Assembly (NCBI GenBank): GCA_009787085.1
Contig: WRGR01000036.1
Coordinates: 1 to 48,450 of the forward strand
Reading direction: 5' to 3'
From: Actinomycetes bacterium
GTDB lineage: Bacteria > Actinomycetota > Coriobacteriia > Coriobacteriales > UBA8131
DNA length: 48,450 nucleotides
The notes under the pieces are model-generated. The model was not told the origin of the DNA. It worked only from the letters and a program-made list of their open reading frames with translations, and did no database searches. This document shows positions 1 to 8,152 of the stretch, one piece after another. How positions within the stretch are numbered: the stretch's first letter is position 1; each line of letters starts with the position of its first letter. Position numbers and translations under genes: made by a program.

Positions 1-1013
1 GCGGCAACATCCACTTCGTCACCCCTACCCGCCGCGCCCCGGCCTTTGCCGAGCTAGGCGAGCCGGCCGAGGAGTGCTGGATCGAGCTAGAGATGAAGCT
101 GATGGCCGATGCCGCGCTGATCGGCATGCCGTCGGTAGGCAAGTCGTCGATAATTGCCAGCATCAGTGCCGCCCGCCCGAAAATCGCCGACTACCCCTTC
201 ACTACGCTGGTGCCGAACCTCGGAGTGGTGCAATCCGGCGATGAGAGCTTCGTGGTTGCCGATGTCCCCGGCTTAATCGAAGGCGCCTCGGCCGGCCGTG
301 GTCTAGGCACCGAGTTCTTGCGGCATGTCGAGCGTAGCGTGCTGCTGCTGCACGTGTTGGACGCCAGTGGCTCCTGGGAGGGGCGCTCGCCTGTCGAGGA
401 CTACCGCATCATCCGCAATGAGCTGGTGAGCCATATGCCCGAGCTGGCCGACCGCCCGCAGTTTGTAGTGCTGAACAAGATAGACTTGGTGGCGGTCGAG
501 CAATGGCTAACACCCTTGCGTGAGCTGTTGGACGCTGAGGATTTAGAGCGGGCTGGCGGTAACCCCTATGCCGACAGCTATTCTCCTACGCCGCTATTTG
601 CGATATCGGCAGCTACGGGAGACGGTCTAGAGACACTGGTCAGGGCTTGTGCCCATAAAGTGCATGAGCTGCGCCTGGCCGCCGCCGAAGCAGCCAGAGA
701 GGCGGCAGGCCAACAATACGACCGGGTTTGGGAGCTGCAGCGCCACCAGCGTGACCGGCAGTTCAGCGTGGCCAACCTCGGCGGCGGGGTATTCAAGGTC
801 AGCGGCAAGGCCGTGGAGCGGATGGTGGTTCAAACCGAATGGGAGAACGCCGAGGCTATCGCCTACCTACAGCGTCGTTTGGAGCGCTTCGGGGTGGAGA
901 AGGCGCTGGTGGATGCTGGTGCTGTCAACGGCGATGAGATACGCATCCTGAACCGTGCCTTTGCGTTGGACACGGTGTTGACGGATAAAGGCAGGAAGAC
1001 TGCGGATGACTAG
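1..1013 (+). CDS. obg: Obg-family GTPase (5' end outside window)
   Basis: Essential GTPase that acts in late assembly of the 50S ribosomal subunit. The reading frame is open from base 3, so the first ATG at 93 is internal. The residues before it (ending in a WIELE stretch leading into KLMADAALIG) are the end of the glycine-rich Obg fold. The G domain shows G1 GMPSVGKSS, G2 around YPFTTL, G3 DVPGLIEGAS, G4 NKID and G5 SAATG. After a basic linker (RHQRDRQF) comes the C-terminal OCT domain (about the last 75 residues), which is typical of Gram-positive and actinobacterial Obg. G1 has Ser-Val where the family usually has Asn-Ala. The stop overlaps the proB start, suggesting coupled translation. 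The N-terminal part, probably 100-130 residues, lies upstream of the window. Confidence 0.95.
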   Translation, partial: GNIHFVTPTRRAPAFAELGEPAEECWIELEMKLMADAALIGMPSVGKSSIIASISAARPKIADYPFTTLVPNLGVVQSGDESFVVADVPGLIEGASAGRGLGTEFLRHVERSVLLLHVLDASGSWEGRSPVEDYRIIRNELVSHMPELADRPQFVVLNKIDLVAVEQWLTPLRELLDAEDLERAGGNPYADSYSPTPLFAISAATGDGLETLVRACAHKVHELRLAAAEAAREAAGQQYDRVWELQRHQRDRQFSVANLGGGVFKVSGKAVERMVVQTEWENAEAIAYLQRRLERFGVEKALVDAGAVNGDEIRILNRAFALDTVLTDKGRKTADD

Positions 1014-2307
1014 GAGGGGTGTCACTGGCGTAAACGGGGGTGCAGCAGCGATAGACTCCTGTAGTGCAGCCTGTTATCGGCGCATTGTTGTCAAGATCGG
1101 CTCGTCTACCTTGACCGACGAACATGGCCAGATCGATGAGGCTTACATTGCCCATCTGTCTGTCCAGCTGGCCATCCTAAAGGCTGGCGGTGCGGAGATT
1201 CTGCTGGTTACATCAGGGGCGATAGCGGCCGGCCTGGAAGGTATCGGCCTCACCGGCCGTCCGACGGACGTTCCCAGCCTTCAGGCGGCTTCGGCTGTCG
1301 GCCAGCTGCGCCTGGCCCAGTGCTACTCCCAAGCCTTTGCCGTCCACGACCTGCGCCTAGGGCAAGTCCTGCTCACTCGCTTCGAGCTTCAGAACCGCAG
1401 CTCTTACTTGCATGCTCGGGATACTCTGGAACGCCTGTTGGCAGGCGGTGTGATACCGTTGATCAACGAGAACGACACGGTGGCGGTGGAAGAGATCCGT
1501 TTCGGCGATAACGATAGCTTGGCTGCCCAAGTCGGCATGATGGTCAAAGCTGACCTGGTGGTCTTGCTTTCAGACATCGAGGGGCTGTATACGGCTGATC
1601 CTCGCGTTCATGAGGATGCTGAGCTTCTGGAGTCGATAGCTGCCTTTACTACCGAGATCGTGGCGGCGGCCGGTGCCGCTGGCACCACCCGTGGCAGTGG
1701 CGGCATGGTCACCAAGCTGGAAGCAGCGCGGATTTGCATGGCAGCTGGTATCCCGATGGTCATCTGCCAGGGCAGTGAGCCGAATGTAGTGTTGGAAGTG
1801 GCTTGTGGCAAGCCGCACGGCACGCTTTTTGCGGCCGCGGCTTCGACTTCGGCCGCGGGCGGCCAAGGCACCTCGGGGGTGGCTGGCGGCACCAGCAACG
1901 AGAACTGCCATGGCAGTCAAAGTGTTGGGGTCGCTGCTGGTGGCAATGGCCGCAGCTCTGACGATGACAGCCATCAGCGCGGTTCCCGAAAGCTCTGGCT
2001 GGCGTTGGCTGCAGCGCCGATGGGGACGGTTCATGTTGATGCCGGTGCTGAGGCTGCGCTGCGGCAGCGCGGCAGCTCACTTCTGCCAGTTGGTATCCGC
2101 TTGGTGGAGGGGGACTTCGGGGCTGGCGATACAGTCGATATCCGTAACCCGGAGGGGCTGATTATCGGTCGCGGTATCTCCAGCTACTCGGCACCAGACT
2201 TGGCGCGGGCGGCGGGAATGACCAGCAAAGAGCTTGTCAGCCATACCGATGTCGGTCGACCATTGCCAAATGCTGCTATCCACCGTGACCAACTCGTGGT
2301 GTTTTAG
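1006..2307 (+). CDS. proB: Glutamate 5-kinase with expanded linker
   Basis: Phosphorylates glutamate to gamma-glutamyl phosphate, the first step of proline synthesis. An amino-acid-kinase domain (about residues 25-275; VVKIGSSTL, VTSGAIAAG, NENDTVAVEE, GTTRGSGGM) is followed by a PUA domain (about 328-433). The ATG overlaps the obg stop and has an AGGAA-type ribosome site; no other in-frame start lies before the kinase core. The protein is 433 residues against about 370 for the usual two-domain form. The excess is an Ala/Gly/Ser-rich, then Asp-rich insert at about residues 276-327, exactly between the two domains. proA follows after a 207-base gap that contains its own promoter candidate. Confidence 0.95.
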   Translation: MTRRGVTGVNGGAAAIDSCSAACYRRIVVKIGSSTLTDEHGQIDEAYIAHLSVQLAILKAGGAEILLVTSGAIAAGLEGIGLTGRPTDVPSLQAASAVGQLRLAQCYSQAFAVHDLRLGQVLLTRFELQNRSSYLHARDTLERLLAGGVIPLINENDTVAVEEIRFGDNDSLAAQVGMMVKADLVVLLSDIEGLYTADPRVHEDAELLESIAAFTTEIVAAAGAAGTTRGSGGMVTKLEAARICMAAGIPMVICQGSEPNVVLEVACGKPHGTLFAAAASTSAAGGQGTSGVAGGTSNENCHGSQSVGVAAGGNGRSSDDDSHQRGSRKLWLALAAAPMGTVHVDAGAEAALRQRGSSLLPVGIRLVEGDFGAGDTVDIRNPEGLIIGRGISSYSAPDLARAAGMTSKELVSHTDVGRPLPNAAIHRDQLVVF

Positions 2308-2384
2308 TGGAATGCCGATCAATGCCCAAGCCTCGTCATTGCAGGCTCATTGCAGACTCACGGTCGCAATGAAGGATTTTTGCA

Positions 2385-2412
2385 TTGACCGGCGCTTCCC
2401 AAGGTATATACT
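2385..2412 (+). promoter_or_regulatory. Candidate sigma-70 promoter upstream of proA
   Basis: TTGACC (2385-2390) and TATACT (2407-2412) are separated by 16 bases, about 100 bases before proA, in the only sizeable gap of the obg-to-rsfS run. It would let proA and downstream genes be transcribed separately from proB. Prediction from sequence only. Confidence 0.5.
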
Positions 2413-2514
2413 CGATGAGCAGGCCCGTGATGGCCTGATTTTGCAGACAACGAACAGACAGCGGCCGGAGAAGGCCGAATGTAGAGGAATTGAAGGAGTT
2501 AAAGGAGGAATACC

Positions 2515-3783
2515 ATGTCAGAAGTCTTAGACCGAGCCCAACGTGCCCGTGCTGCGGCACCGGCATTAGCCAGGCTTGACTCCCAAGCCCGCGATGAGGC
2601 GCTGCATTCGTTGGCGGCGGCGCTGTTGGCCGGGCAGGATTTTATCCTCAGCGAGAATAAACAGGATATAGATGCCGCCCGTCAAGCGGGGACCGACGAA
2701 CCGTTGATCGACCGCTTGATGTTGGATGCCGGGCGCGTTGCTGCCATGGCCGTGGGCCTGCGGGACGTTGCGGCCTTGCCCGACCCTTTGGGACGGGTGC
2801 TTTTCGGCCGGACATTGGCCAACGGTGTACGGATGCGTCAAGTGACTGTGCCGCTGGGCGTGGTGGCGCTGATCTATGAGGCACGCCCGAACGTTACTGT
2901 GGACGCAGCAGCGCTCTGCTTGAAGAGCGGTAACGCGGTGATCCTGCGCGGCGGCTCGATGGCGCTGCGTTCCAACTTGGCCTTGACCCGGGTGCTGGTG
3001 GAGGCTGGGCAACAGGCTGGCCTGCCAACGGATTGGCTACAATCCATTGAGGACAGCGATCGCGCTGCCACCGTCGAGCTGATGGGGCTGCACGGCCTGA
3101 TCGACCTCTTGGTTCCCAGGGGCAGCGGTTCTTTGATTCGCTCGGTGGTGGAGAACGCCAAGGTGCCGGTGATCGAGACTGGCGAAGGCAACTGCCACCT
3201 TTACGTCCACGCTGCTGCTGACCCTCAGATCATCATACCCATCACTTTGAACGCCAAGTTGCAACGCCCCGGGGTCTGCAACGCCATTGAGAGTCTACTG
3301 ATCGATACGGAGATAGCTGAACGCTTCTTACCAAGTGTGTTGGATGCCTTGACGGCGGCCGGGGTCTTGGTTCATGCTGATGAGCATAGCCGTAGTTTGG
3401 GGAATGGGTTGCCCGAGGCGCAGCGCTCTTTGCTGGTCGCGGCCGATGAGGCAGACTGGGGCAGGGAATATTTGGCGTTAGAGATCTCTGTGAAATGTGT
3501 CAGCGGCCTAGACGAGGCGATCGAACACATCAACCGCTACAGCACCCATCATTCCGAATCGATACTCAGCCAGGACTACCGGGCAGTGCAGCGCTTCTTG
3601 GACGAGGTGGACTCGGCGGCAGTCTATGCCAACGCTTCCACCCGCTTCACCGACGGTGCCGAGTTCGGCTTAGGTGCCGAGGTCGGCATCTCCACACAAA
3701 AACTGCACGCCAGAGGACCAATGGGCATCGAGGCCCTTACCAGTGCCAAATACCAGTTAGAAGGTAACGGCCAGATACGGTGA
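2515..3783 (+). CDS. proA: Gamma-glutamyl phosphate reductase
   Basis: NADPH-dependent reduction of gamma-glutamyl phosphate to glutamate semialdehyde, the second proline step, on the product of ProB. At 422 residues it has the normal family length. The aldehyde-dehydrogenase fold is clear: the RPNVTVDAAALCLKSGNAV nucleotide-binding stretch, the catalytic cysteine in RPGVCNAIESLL (near residue 257), and the C-terminal GAEFGLGAEVGISTQKLHARGP signature. The ATG is preceded by a strong AAAGGAGG ribosome site at good spacing. The TGA stop overlaps the GTG start of nadD. Confidence 0.96.
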   Translation: MSEVLDRAQRARAAAPALARLDSQARDEALHSLAAALLAGQDFILSENKQDIDAARQAGTDEPLIDRLMLDAGRVAAMAVGLRDVAALPDPLGRVLFGRTLANGVRMRQVTVPLGVVALIYEARPNVTVDAAALCLKSGNAVILRGGSMALRSNLALTRVLVEAGQQAGLPTDWLQSIEDSDRAATVELMGLHGLIDLLVPRGSGSLIRSVVENAKVPVIETGEGNCHLYVHAAADPQIIIPITLNAKLQRPGVCNAIESLLIDTEIAERFLPSVLDALTAAGVLVHADEHSRSLGNGLPEAQRSLLVAADEADWGREYLALEISVKCVSGLDEAIEHINRYSTHHSESILSQDYRAVQRFLDEVDSAAVYANASTRFTDGAEFGLGAEVGISTQKLHARGPMGIEALTSAKYQLEGNGQIR

Positions 3784-4529
3784 CAGAGAATCGTGATAAC
3801 AGATCCGGGGTGCTGCCGTTGTCCGGCATGCTTCAGGCTGAAGTTGCAAGGCCGCAGACGAGCGCCGCCGCTGCCATTTACTTCGGGTTGTTTGCTGCAC
3901 GCATCGCCGCTTCCCGCCCCGCGCAGCCGTTTCGGCTGGGGCTGCTGGGTGGCACCTTCGACCCCGTCCACCACGGTCACCTGCTTTTGGCCCAGGCTGC
4001 TTACGAACAGTATGCTCTAGACGGTGTATTGTTCCTGCTGGCCAGCCGGCCAGTGCATAAGCTGGACTTAAAGGTCAGCGACCCCAGCCTACGGGTGCGG
4101 ATGCTCAAGTTGGCCTTGGCTGGCGATGAGCGCTTCGATATTAGCTTTACAGAAACGGCACGGGAAGGTGTTACCTATACGATAGACACGTTACGCCAGA
4201 TTCAAGGAATAGCTGCCGATCATGCTCGGCTATTCTTCATCGTCGGCTCTGATTCATTGCGTGACATGCCGACTTGGAAAAACGCTAAGGCCATCGGCCA
4301 GATGGTGCAGGTGCTCTATGGCCGTCGCCCGGGGTCAGATGCTGAGATTTCGAACAACCCGCTGCTGGAACAGTACTTTGATGTTGCGCCGGTGGAGATG
4401 CCGCAGATACTGATCAGTTCTAGCGGCCTGCGACAGCGAGCCGCCGATGGCCTGACGCTGCGCTATCTGGTGCCAGCAGTCGTCGCCGACTTTGTGGCGG
4501 CGCACGTGCCGTACAGCAAGGATGCTTGA
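3780..4529 (+). CDS. nadD: Nicotinate-nucleotide adenylyltransferase with N-terminal extension
   Basis: Transfers AMP to nicotinate mononucleotide to give deamido-NAD, in NAD synthesis. The nucleotidyltransferase motif GTFDPVHHGHL lies at about residues 58-68 and the ISSSGLR motif, equivalent to ISSTxIR, near the C-terminus; FIVGSDSLRDMPTWK is typical of NadD. The protein is 249 residues because about 50 residues precede the usual start of the fold. The GTG at 3780 overlaps the proA stop (GTGA), which favours coupling. TTG at 3888 and ATG at 3828 are alternative starts but lack a visible ribosome site. If the long form is real, the extension is lineage-specific. Confidence 0.93.
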   Translation: MTENRDNRSGVLPLSGMLQAEVARPQTSAAAAIYFGLFAARIAASRPAQPFRLGLLGGTFDPVHHGHLLLAQAAYEQYALDGVLFLLASRPVHKLDLKVSDPSLRVRMLKLALAGDERFDISFTETAREGVTYTIDTLRQIQGIAADHARLFFIVGSDSLRDMPTWKNAKAIGQMVQVLYGRRPGSDAEISNNPLLEQYFDVAPVEMPQILISSSGLRQRAADGLTLRYLVPAVVADFVAAHVPYSKDA

Positions 4530-5161
4530 TGGCTGTCAATGGAGAAGGACGGCCTTTGGCGACGGCAGAAGTGGACTATCAGGCGATCATAGCAACGGGG
4601 CGGATTGAGCTGGCCAGCCGCTTAAGCCCTGAGCGCTACGCGCATTCGCTAGCGGTGGCCGACACTGCCGCAGAAATTGCCAAGCTCTATGGTGTGGACA
4701 CGGACAAGGCGCGGGCGGCTGGCTTGCTTCACGACTGGGACAAGGATCTAAGTGACCAGCAGCTGATGGCCAGAGCCGAAGAATACCGGCTCGACTTGCA
4801 GGGGCTGACTGGCGGCATCCCGGCTTTGCTCCACGCCCAGACCGGTGCCCGGGCGGTGGCCGAGCGCTTCTCGGAGCTGCCAGGCGATGTCATTCAGGCC
4901 ATAGCCCGCCACAGCCAAGCTGCGCCCGACATGAACCAGCTAGACATGGTAATCTACATCGCGGACGCTATTGAGCCCGGGCGTTGTTACGGCAACTTGG
5001 ACTCCCTGCGCACCCTAGTCGGCCAAGTGGAGCTGCGAACGTTGTTTTTCAAAGCCTTCGAGGCGACGCTTACGCACTTGATCGAGCGGCACCGCCTGAT
5101 CGAGCCGGGTGCCCTAGCGGTTTGGAACGCCTATGTTGCCCTGGAAAGGGCTGAGTGTTGA
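4529..5161 (+). CDS. yqeK: HD-domain hydrolase, YqeK-type symmetrical Ap4A hydrolase
   Basis: HD-superfamily metal-dependent phosphohydrolase of the YqeK family, whose characterised members cleave diadenosine tetraphosphate symmetrically. Visible motifs are RYAHSLAVADTA, then the HD pair in GLLHDWDKDL, LLHAQTGA, IARHSQAAP and DMVIYIADAIEPGR, in the order expected for the family. About 210 residues, slightly longer than the usual 190. ATG at 4529 overlaps the nadD TGA (TGATG) and has AAGGA six bases upstream; TTG at 4526 is less likely. The place between nadD and rsfS is the standard one for yqeK. Confidence 0.92.
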   Translation: MAVNGEGRPLATAEVDYQAIIATGRIELASRLSPERYAHSLAVADTAAEIAKLYGVDTDKARAAGLLHDWDKDLSDQQLMARAEEYRLDLQGLTGGIPALLHAQTGARAVAERFSELPGDVIQAIARHSQAAPDMNQLDMVIYIADAIEPGRCYGNLDSLRTLVGQVELRTLFFKAFEATLTHLIERHRLIEPGALAVWNAYVALERAEC

Positions 5162-5196
5162 TTGTTGATGTATAAACCAAACGAACGGGAGGATAA

Positions 5197-5622
5197 GTGC
5201 CCACATCCAAAGAATGTGCCATGATTGCCGCACGGGCGGCCGACGAGAAAAAGGCCACCGATATCGTGATCCAAGAGGTGGGGGAGTCGCTGCAGTTGAC
5301 TGACTACTTCATTATCGCCACCGGTGCCAATGCCCGCCAGGTTGATGCCATCAGCGAGGCGGTGGAAGAGCATCTACGCTTGCAGGCGGGTATCAAGCCA
5401 ATCGGTCGAGAAGGCCAAGACGACTTGACCTGGGTGCTCCTAGACTACGGCATTTTGGTGGTGCACATCTTCCAGCCCGAACTACGTGACTTCTACCGCC
5501 TTGATACCCTATGGAGCGACTCGCCAACAATAGATGCCATCGAAGCCGGCATAGAGGCCCCAGAGTACTCCGAGCGAGTAGCCAAGCTGCTGGGGCGGAG
5601 AGCAGGGCAACGAGAACAGTAG
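5197..5622 (+). CDS. rsfS: Ribosomal silencing factor RsfS
   Basis: Binds ribosomal protein uL14 on the 50S subunit and blocks subunit joining, lowering translation when nutrients are short. At 141 residues it shows the whole fold: LTDYFIIATGANARQVDAI, then KPIGREG, then DDLTWVLLDYGILVVHIF and FYRLDTLWSD. The GTG start has a close GGGAGGA ribosome site at 5187-5193. It ends the obg-to-rsfS run. Immediately after its TAG the sequence becomes AT-richer and enters the broken methyltransferase. The last 20 residues (after APEYSERVAKLL) are poorly conserved in the family. Confidence 0.95.
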   Translation: MPTSKECAMIAARAADEKKATDIVIQEVGESLQLTDYFIIATGANARQVDAISEAVEEHLRLQAGIKPIGREGQDDLTWVLLDYGILVVHIFQPELRDFYRLDTLWSDSPTIDAIEAGIEAPEYSERVAKLLGRRAGQREQ

Positions 5623-6181
5623 ATTGTTCGGACGGTTTTACAAATTTTCTCTAAAAAAATCTTAGAGAACTTCCAGGGGCTTGAATACAATGTGCAATAT
5701 CAGCCATATCTTGCATCTGAATATGGTGTTCCGCAGACACGCGAGAAGGTGTTTTTTTGTTGGCACGAGACGTGGCATCCCAATATTTATTCCACCAAAG
5801 CCAATAGTATGTGATCCTGTAACGGCAAAGCAGGCTATTGGCGACCTTGAAATGCTTGAAAAAAGCAAGGAGTTCTCGCATATATGGAGTTTGGCAAATG
5901 TCAGCGGAGAGCAAGGGAATCGTAGGCTGGCAGCCAACAGGCCTAGCTACACAATAAGGGCTGAAAATCATGGAAATATTCAGTTTCACTATTCACTTCC
6001 AAGGTGAATCTCAATGAGGCAAGCGGCTTCGCGTATGGATGATGCCCTGTTTGTTGAGTATTGGGGTGAAAGTGTGGTTCCAGAAAACCGCATTGTGCGT
6101 TGGCTTGAAAAGGCTGACAGTTATGCGCGAGACCGGAAACCATCAGACAGTCTTTTTAAGCCAACGAAGAGCATGGGATAA
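5623..6181 (+). pseudogene. Remnant of a DNA (cytosine-5) methyltransferase
   Basis: No intact gene is present, but stitched frames give the C-terminal half of a C5-cytosine methyltransferase of restriction-modification type. Frame one (5623-5811) reads ILENFQGLEYNVQYQPYLA then YGVPQTREKVFF, matching the family's YGVPQxRERVF motif. At a run of seven T (5752-5758) the match moves to another frame, continuing VFFVGTRRGIP, then KPIVCDPVTAKQAIGDL and NRRLAANRPSYTIRAEN, matching the late conserved blocks. An in-frame TGA at 6005-6007 stands where the family has Arg (a CGA to TGA change would explain it), followed by ISMRQAAS resembling RLSVREAAR. Beyond this the match is lost. The N-terminal catalytic PC motif is absent. 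A single extra T could be a sequencing error, but the missing 5' half and the stop make a real relic likely. Confidence 0.8.
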
Positions 6182-6232
6182 CCTACAGCACCATCCTTTG
6201 TTCTTCTCTAAGCGCGAGGCCGCAATGTCGGT

Positions 6233-6650
6233 TTAGTGCTCGTTGCCCTTGACCCGCCAGCAAGAACCGATCTCTTTGAACTCTCCAGTCTCGGCAAGCA
6301 GCTTTTTGAAATAGCATTCCAATGTCAGCCCAGAATAGTCGGTGTAGCTGTTTTTACCAGCTTGGTTAAAACGGGATAGTTGCCAAGTTCGATCAGCGGA
6401 CGATACTTATCAGAATAGGCGAACCAAAACCGCAGGAAGATATCCTCAATCTCGTAGCGAACTGCCTGACTTTTGTTTTTAGCGAGAAGCGGACGCATTT
6501 TGCTGAGAATCTGATAGTCGCCCACTAGACGGTCAAGGTGGCCACCTATGGCGTTGTTGCTAACAGCCTGCTCCATATTTTTGAAGTCTTGTCCCGACCG
6601 GCGTAGTGCTCCGGCCGTCTGGGGTGTCTTCCTGTTTGGTTTGTGCTACT
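6233..6650 (-). pseudogene. Remnant of a DUF234-type ATP-binding protein
   Basis: Reading the minus strand from about 6650, the frame gives GALRRSGQDF, then NAIGGHLDRLVGDYQILSK, RYEIEDIFLRFWFAY and PLIELGNYPVL. That order matches the C-terminal DUF234 part of the AAA+ ATPases common in anaerobes. The frame stops at 6325, but the match resumes one frame over, near 6335, with YSGLTLECYFKKLLAETG and FKEIGSCWRVKGNEH, stopping at 6233. The family would continue with an ENEIDLIA-like nuclease motif, which is lost. The Walker A and B ATPase half is also missing. The piece converges on the methyltransferase remnant and sits just downstream of rpsT. Probably debris of a mobile or defence-type insertion. 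Confidence 0.75.
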
Positions 6651-6655
6651 TTGGC

Positions 6656-6919
6656 CTATTGGATGCTGTTGGCCAGCTTGCTGATGCCCGACTTACGGTT
6701 GGCAGCCTGGTTTTTGTGCAGCACGCCTTTGCTCACGGCCTTGTCTAGCAAGCGGTTGGCTTGGGCGGCATTGGCCTTGGCGGCCTCGGCATCGCCGGCC
6801 TCCACGGCTGCGTGCACCGACCGTGTCGCAGTCTTCAGCGCACTTTTGACTGCCCGGTTGCGTTGGCGCGCCTTCTCGTTGGTGATATTGCGCTTTTTCT
6901 GGCTCTTGATGTTGGCCAC
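6656..6919 (-). CDS. rpsT: 30S ribosomal protein S20
   Basis: Small basic protein that binds 16S rRNA early in 30S assembly. The 87-residue product begins with [20 protein letters not shown], the family hallmark, and ends with [19 protein letters not shown]. The start is GTG at 6919, not the upstream ATG at 6940: AAGGAA lies seven bases before the GTG and every S20 starts at this point. It is transcribed alone from a good promoter at 6981-7010. The gene is intact although its downstream side is the decayed ATPase fragment. Confidence 0.95.
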   Translation of the reverse strand: MANIKSQKKRNITNEKARQRNRAVKSALKTATRSVHAAVEAGDAEAAKANAAQANRLLDKAVSKGVLHKNQAANRKSGISKLANSIQ

Positions 6920-6980
6920 GTTACTTTCCTTTCTTGGCATTTTGCGCCCGTCGCAGTTGGAGTATCCGACGAACTTTCAA

Positions 6981-7010
6981 AGTATAGCAAATCAGTATCC
7001 GTTGCCGCAA
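6981..7010 (-). promoter_or_regulatory. Candidate promoter for rpsT
   Basis: On the minus strand TTGCGG (7010-7005) and TATACT (6986-6981) are 18 bases apart, about 60 bases upstream of the rpsT GTG. Spacing and -10 box fit a housekeeping promoter. Confidence 0.55.
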
Positions 7011-7037
7011 ATGCAGGATGTTTGTCGATACCTGTTG

Positions 7038-8012
7038 TTACGCCTTCACTTCAGCCCCGGTTTCTGCTTTAGTGCCTTCTTCGGCCTCAGCCCTCGCTGC
7101 CTGTCTGGCGGCCACCTTGTCTGCCCGACCGGCTTCCAAAACGTCACTGCCGCCGATCAGGGCGTAAGCGGCGGCGGTGAAGGCCGATGAAGACCCACAG
7201 CAGCTGCCGATGAACTGGGCGCCCAGTTGGCGATAGGCTATCACCATGTCGCAGAACTCATCCACCAACTCACTGTCAGCCCGCTTCCCAAGGCGTCTGC
7301 CTTGCAGCGGCTCGACCCGTGGCCGGACTATCAGGGGCAGCGTGGTGGCGGCGGCCATCTGTTCCAGCGGCCCCAGCAGTGCCTTCGGTTGCAAGCCACA
7401 GTTCAGGCCGACCACGTCGGCTCCGGTCGCCTCTAGTATCTCTGCCGCCCTCTCCGGCCCGGTCCCCGAGGCCGCCATCAGCCCATCGGTGCCGAAAGTG
7501 CAACTGACCATCACCGGCAGCCGGCATGCCGACTTGGCCGCCAAGAGCGCCAGACGGGCATCGGCGATGTCGGTGAAGCTCTCCAGCAATATGGCATCGG
7601 GTTCTTCAGCGGCCAAGGCCGTGACCTGCTCCGCATAAATGGCAGTCAGCTCGTCGTTTTCGTAGGTTCCCAAAGGTGTCGGCAGTAGGCCGCAGGGGCC
7701 GACGGCGGCCAGCACATGCTCGGGGCGGCAGGCCTTGGCCAGGCGCACTGCTGCCCGGTTCAGCTCTTCTGAGCGCTCAGCCAAGTCAAACTCGGCCAGT
7801 TTGGGTCGGCTGCCGCCAAAGCTGTTGGCGGTTAGCGCCTGCGCACCGGCTTGCCGGTAGTTGCGATGGATATTGAGAATCAGCTCTGGATCCAAAACGT
7901 TCAGGAGCAGGTTGTTGGTTTCTGCCTCGATGCCCTCGCGCACAAGAATGCTGCCCATGGCACCATCCAGCACAACGATGTCGTAGCCGAATCTCAGTTG
8001 AATATCTGGCAT
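7038..8012 (-). CDS. Homocysteine S-methyltransferase domain protein
   Basis: Stand-alone homocysteine-binding TIM barrel (324 residues) like the N-terminal module of cobalamin-dependent methionine synthase. Zinc-binding cysteines are visible in VGLNCG (near residue 203) and GSCCGSS (near 271). VVLDGAMGSIL at the start and LTANSFGG are typical. It can transfer a methyl group to homocysteine; whether the donor is a cobalamin protein, S-methylmethionine or methyltetrahydrofolate cannot be told here. No folate- or B12-binding domain follows, so it is a split or MmuM-like form. The start is ATG 8012, preceded by GGAGG; the 18 extra upstream residues are unlikely to be translated. The tail is Ala/Glu-rich. 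Confidence 0.88.
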   Translation of the reverse strand: MPDIQLRFGYDIVVLDGAMGSILVREGIEAETNNLLLNVLDPELILNIHRNYRQAGAQALTANSFGGSRPKLAEFDLAERSEELNRAAVRLAKACRPEHVLAAVGPCGLLPTPLGTYENDELTAIYAEQVTALAAEEPDAILLESFTDIADARLALLAAKSACRLPVMVSCTFGTDGLMAASGTGPERAAEILEATGADVVGLNCGLQPKALLGPLEQMAAATTLPLIVRPRVEPLQGRRLGKRADSELVDEFCDMVIAYRQLGAQFIGSCCGSSSAFTAAAYALIGGSDVLEAGRADKVAARQAARAEAEEGTKAETGAEVKA

Positions 8013-8060
8013 TGATCCTCCAAGTCTGCAAGGTCTGACAAGGTAACGCAACGACCCTGC

Positions 8061-8101
8061 CCACAACCTGGCGCAACAGCATTAAATTGGCACTTTTCTA
8101 G
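8061..8101 (+). repeat. Interspersed head-hairpin repeat, copy A
   Basis: ACCTGGCGCAACAGCATT followed by a degenerate TTGGCACTTTTCTAG matches the copy at 44089 at most positions. It lies in the gap between the homocysteine methyltransferase and the asp23-like gene. Confidence 0.6.
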
Positions 8102-8152
8102 CATAGCTGGTATTGCTGGCGAATGGCAATGTGATACTATCTTTTTAATTGT

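Noticed and set aside
1570-2034. 154-codon minus-strand frame
   Set aside because: Antisense to proB; its composition follows the low-complexity insert on the other strand.
6039-6236. 65-codon frame in the scar
   Set aside because: Frame overlaps the methyltransferase tail frame and shows no recognisable pattern.
6606-7190. 194-codon plus-strand frame
   Set aside because: Antisense to rpsT, which has family hallmarks and a proper ribosome site.
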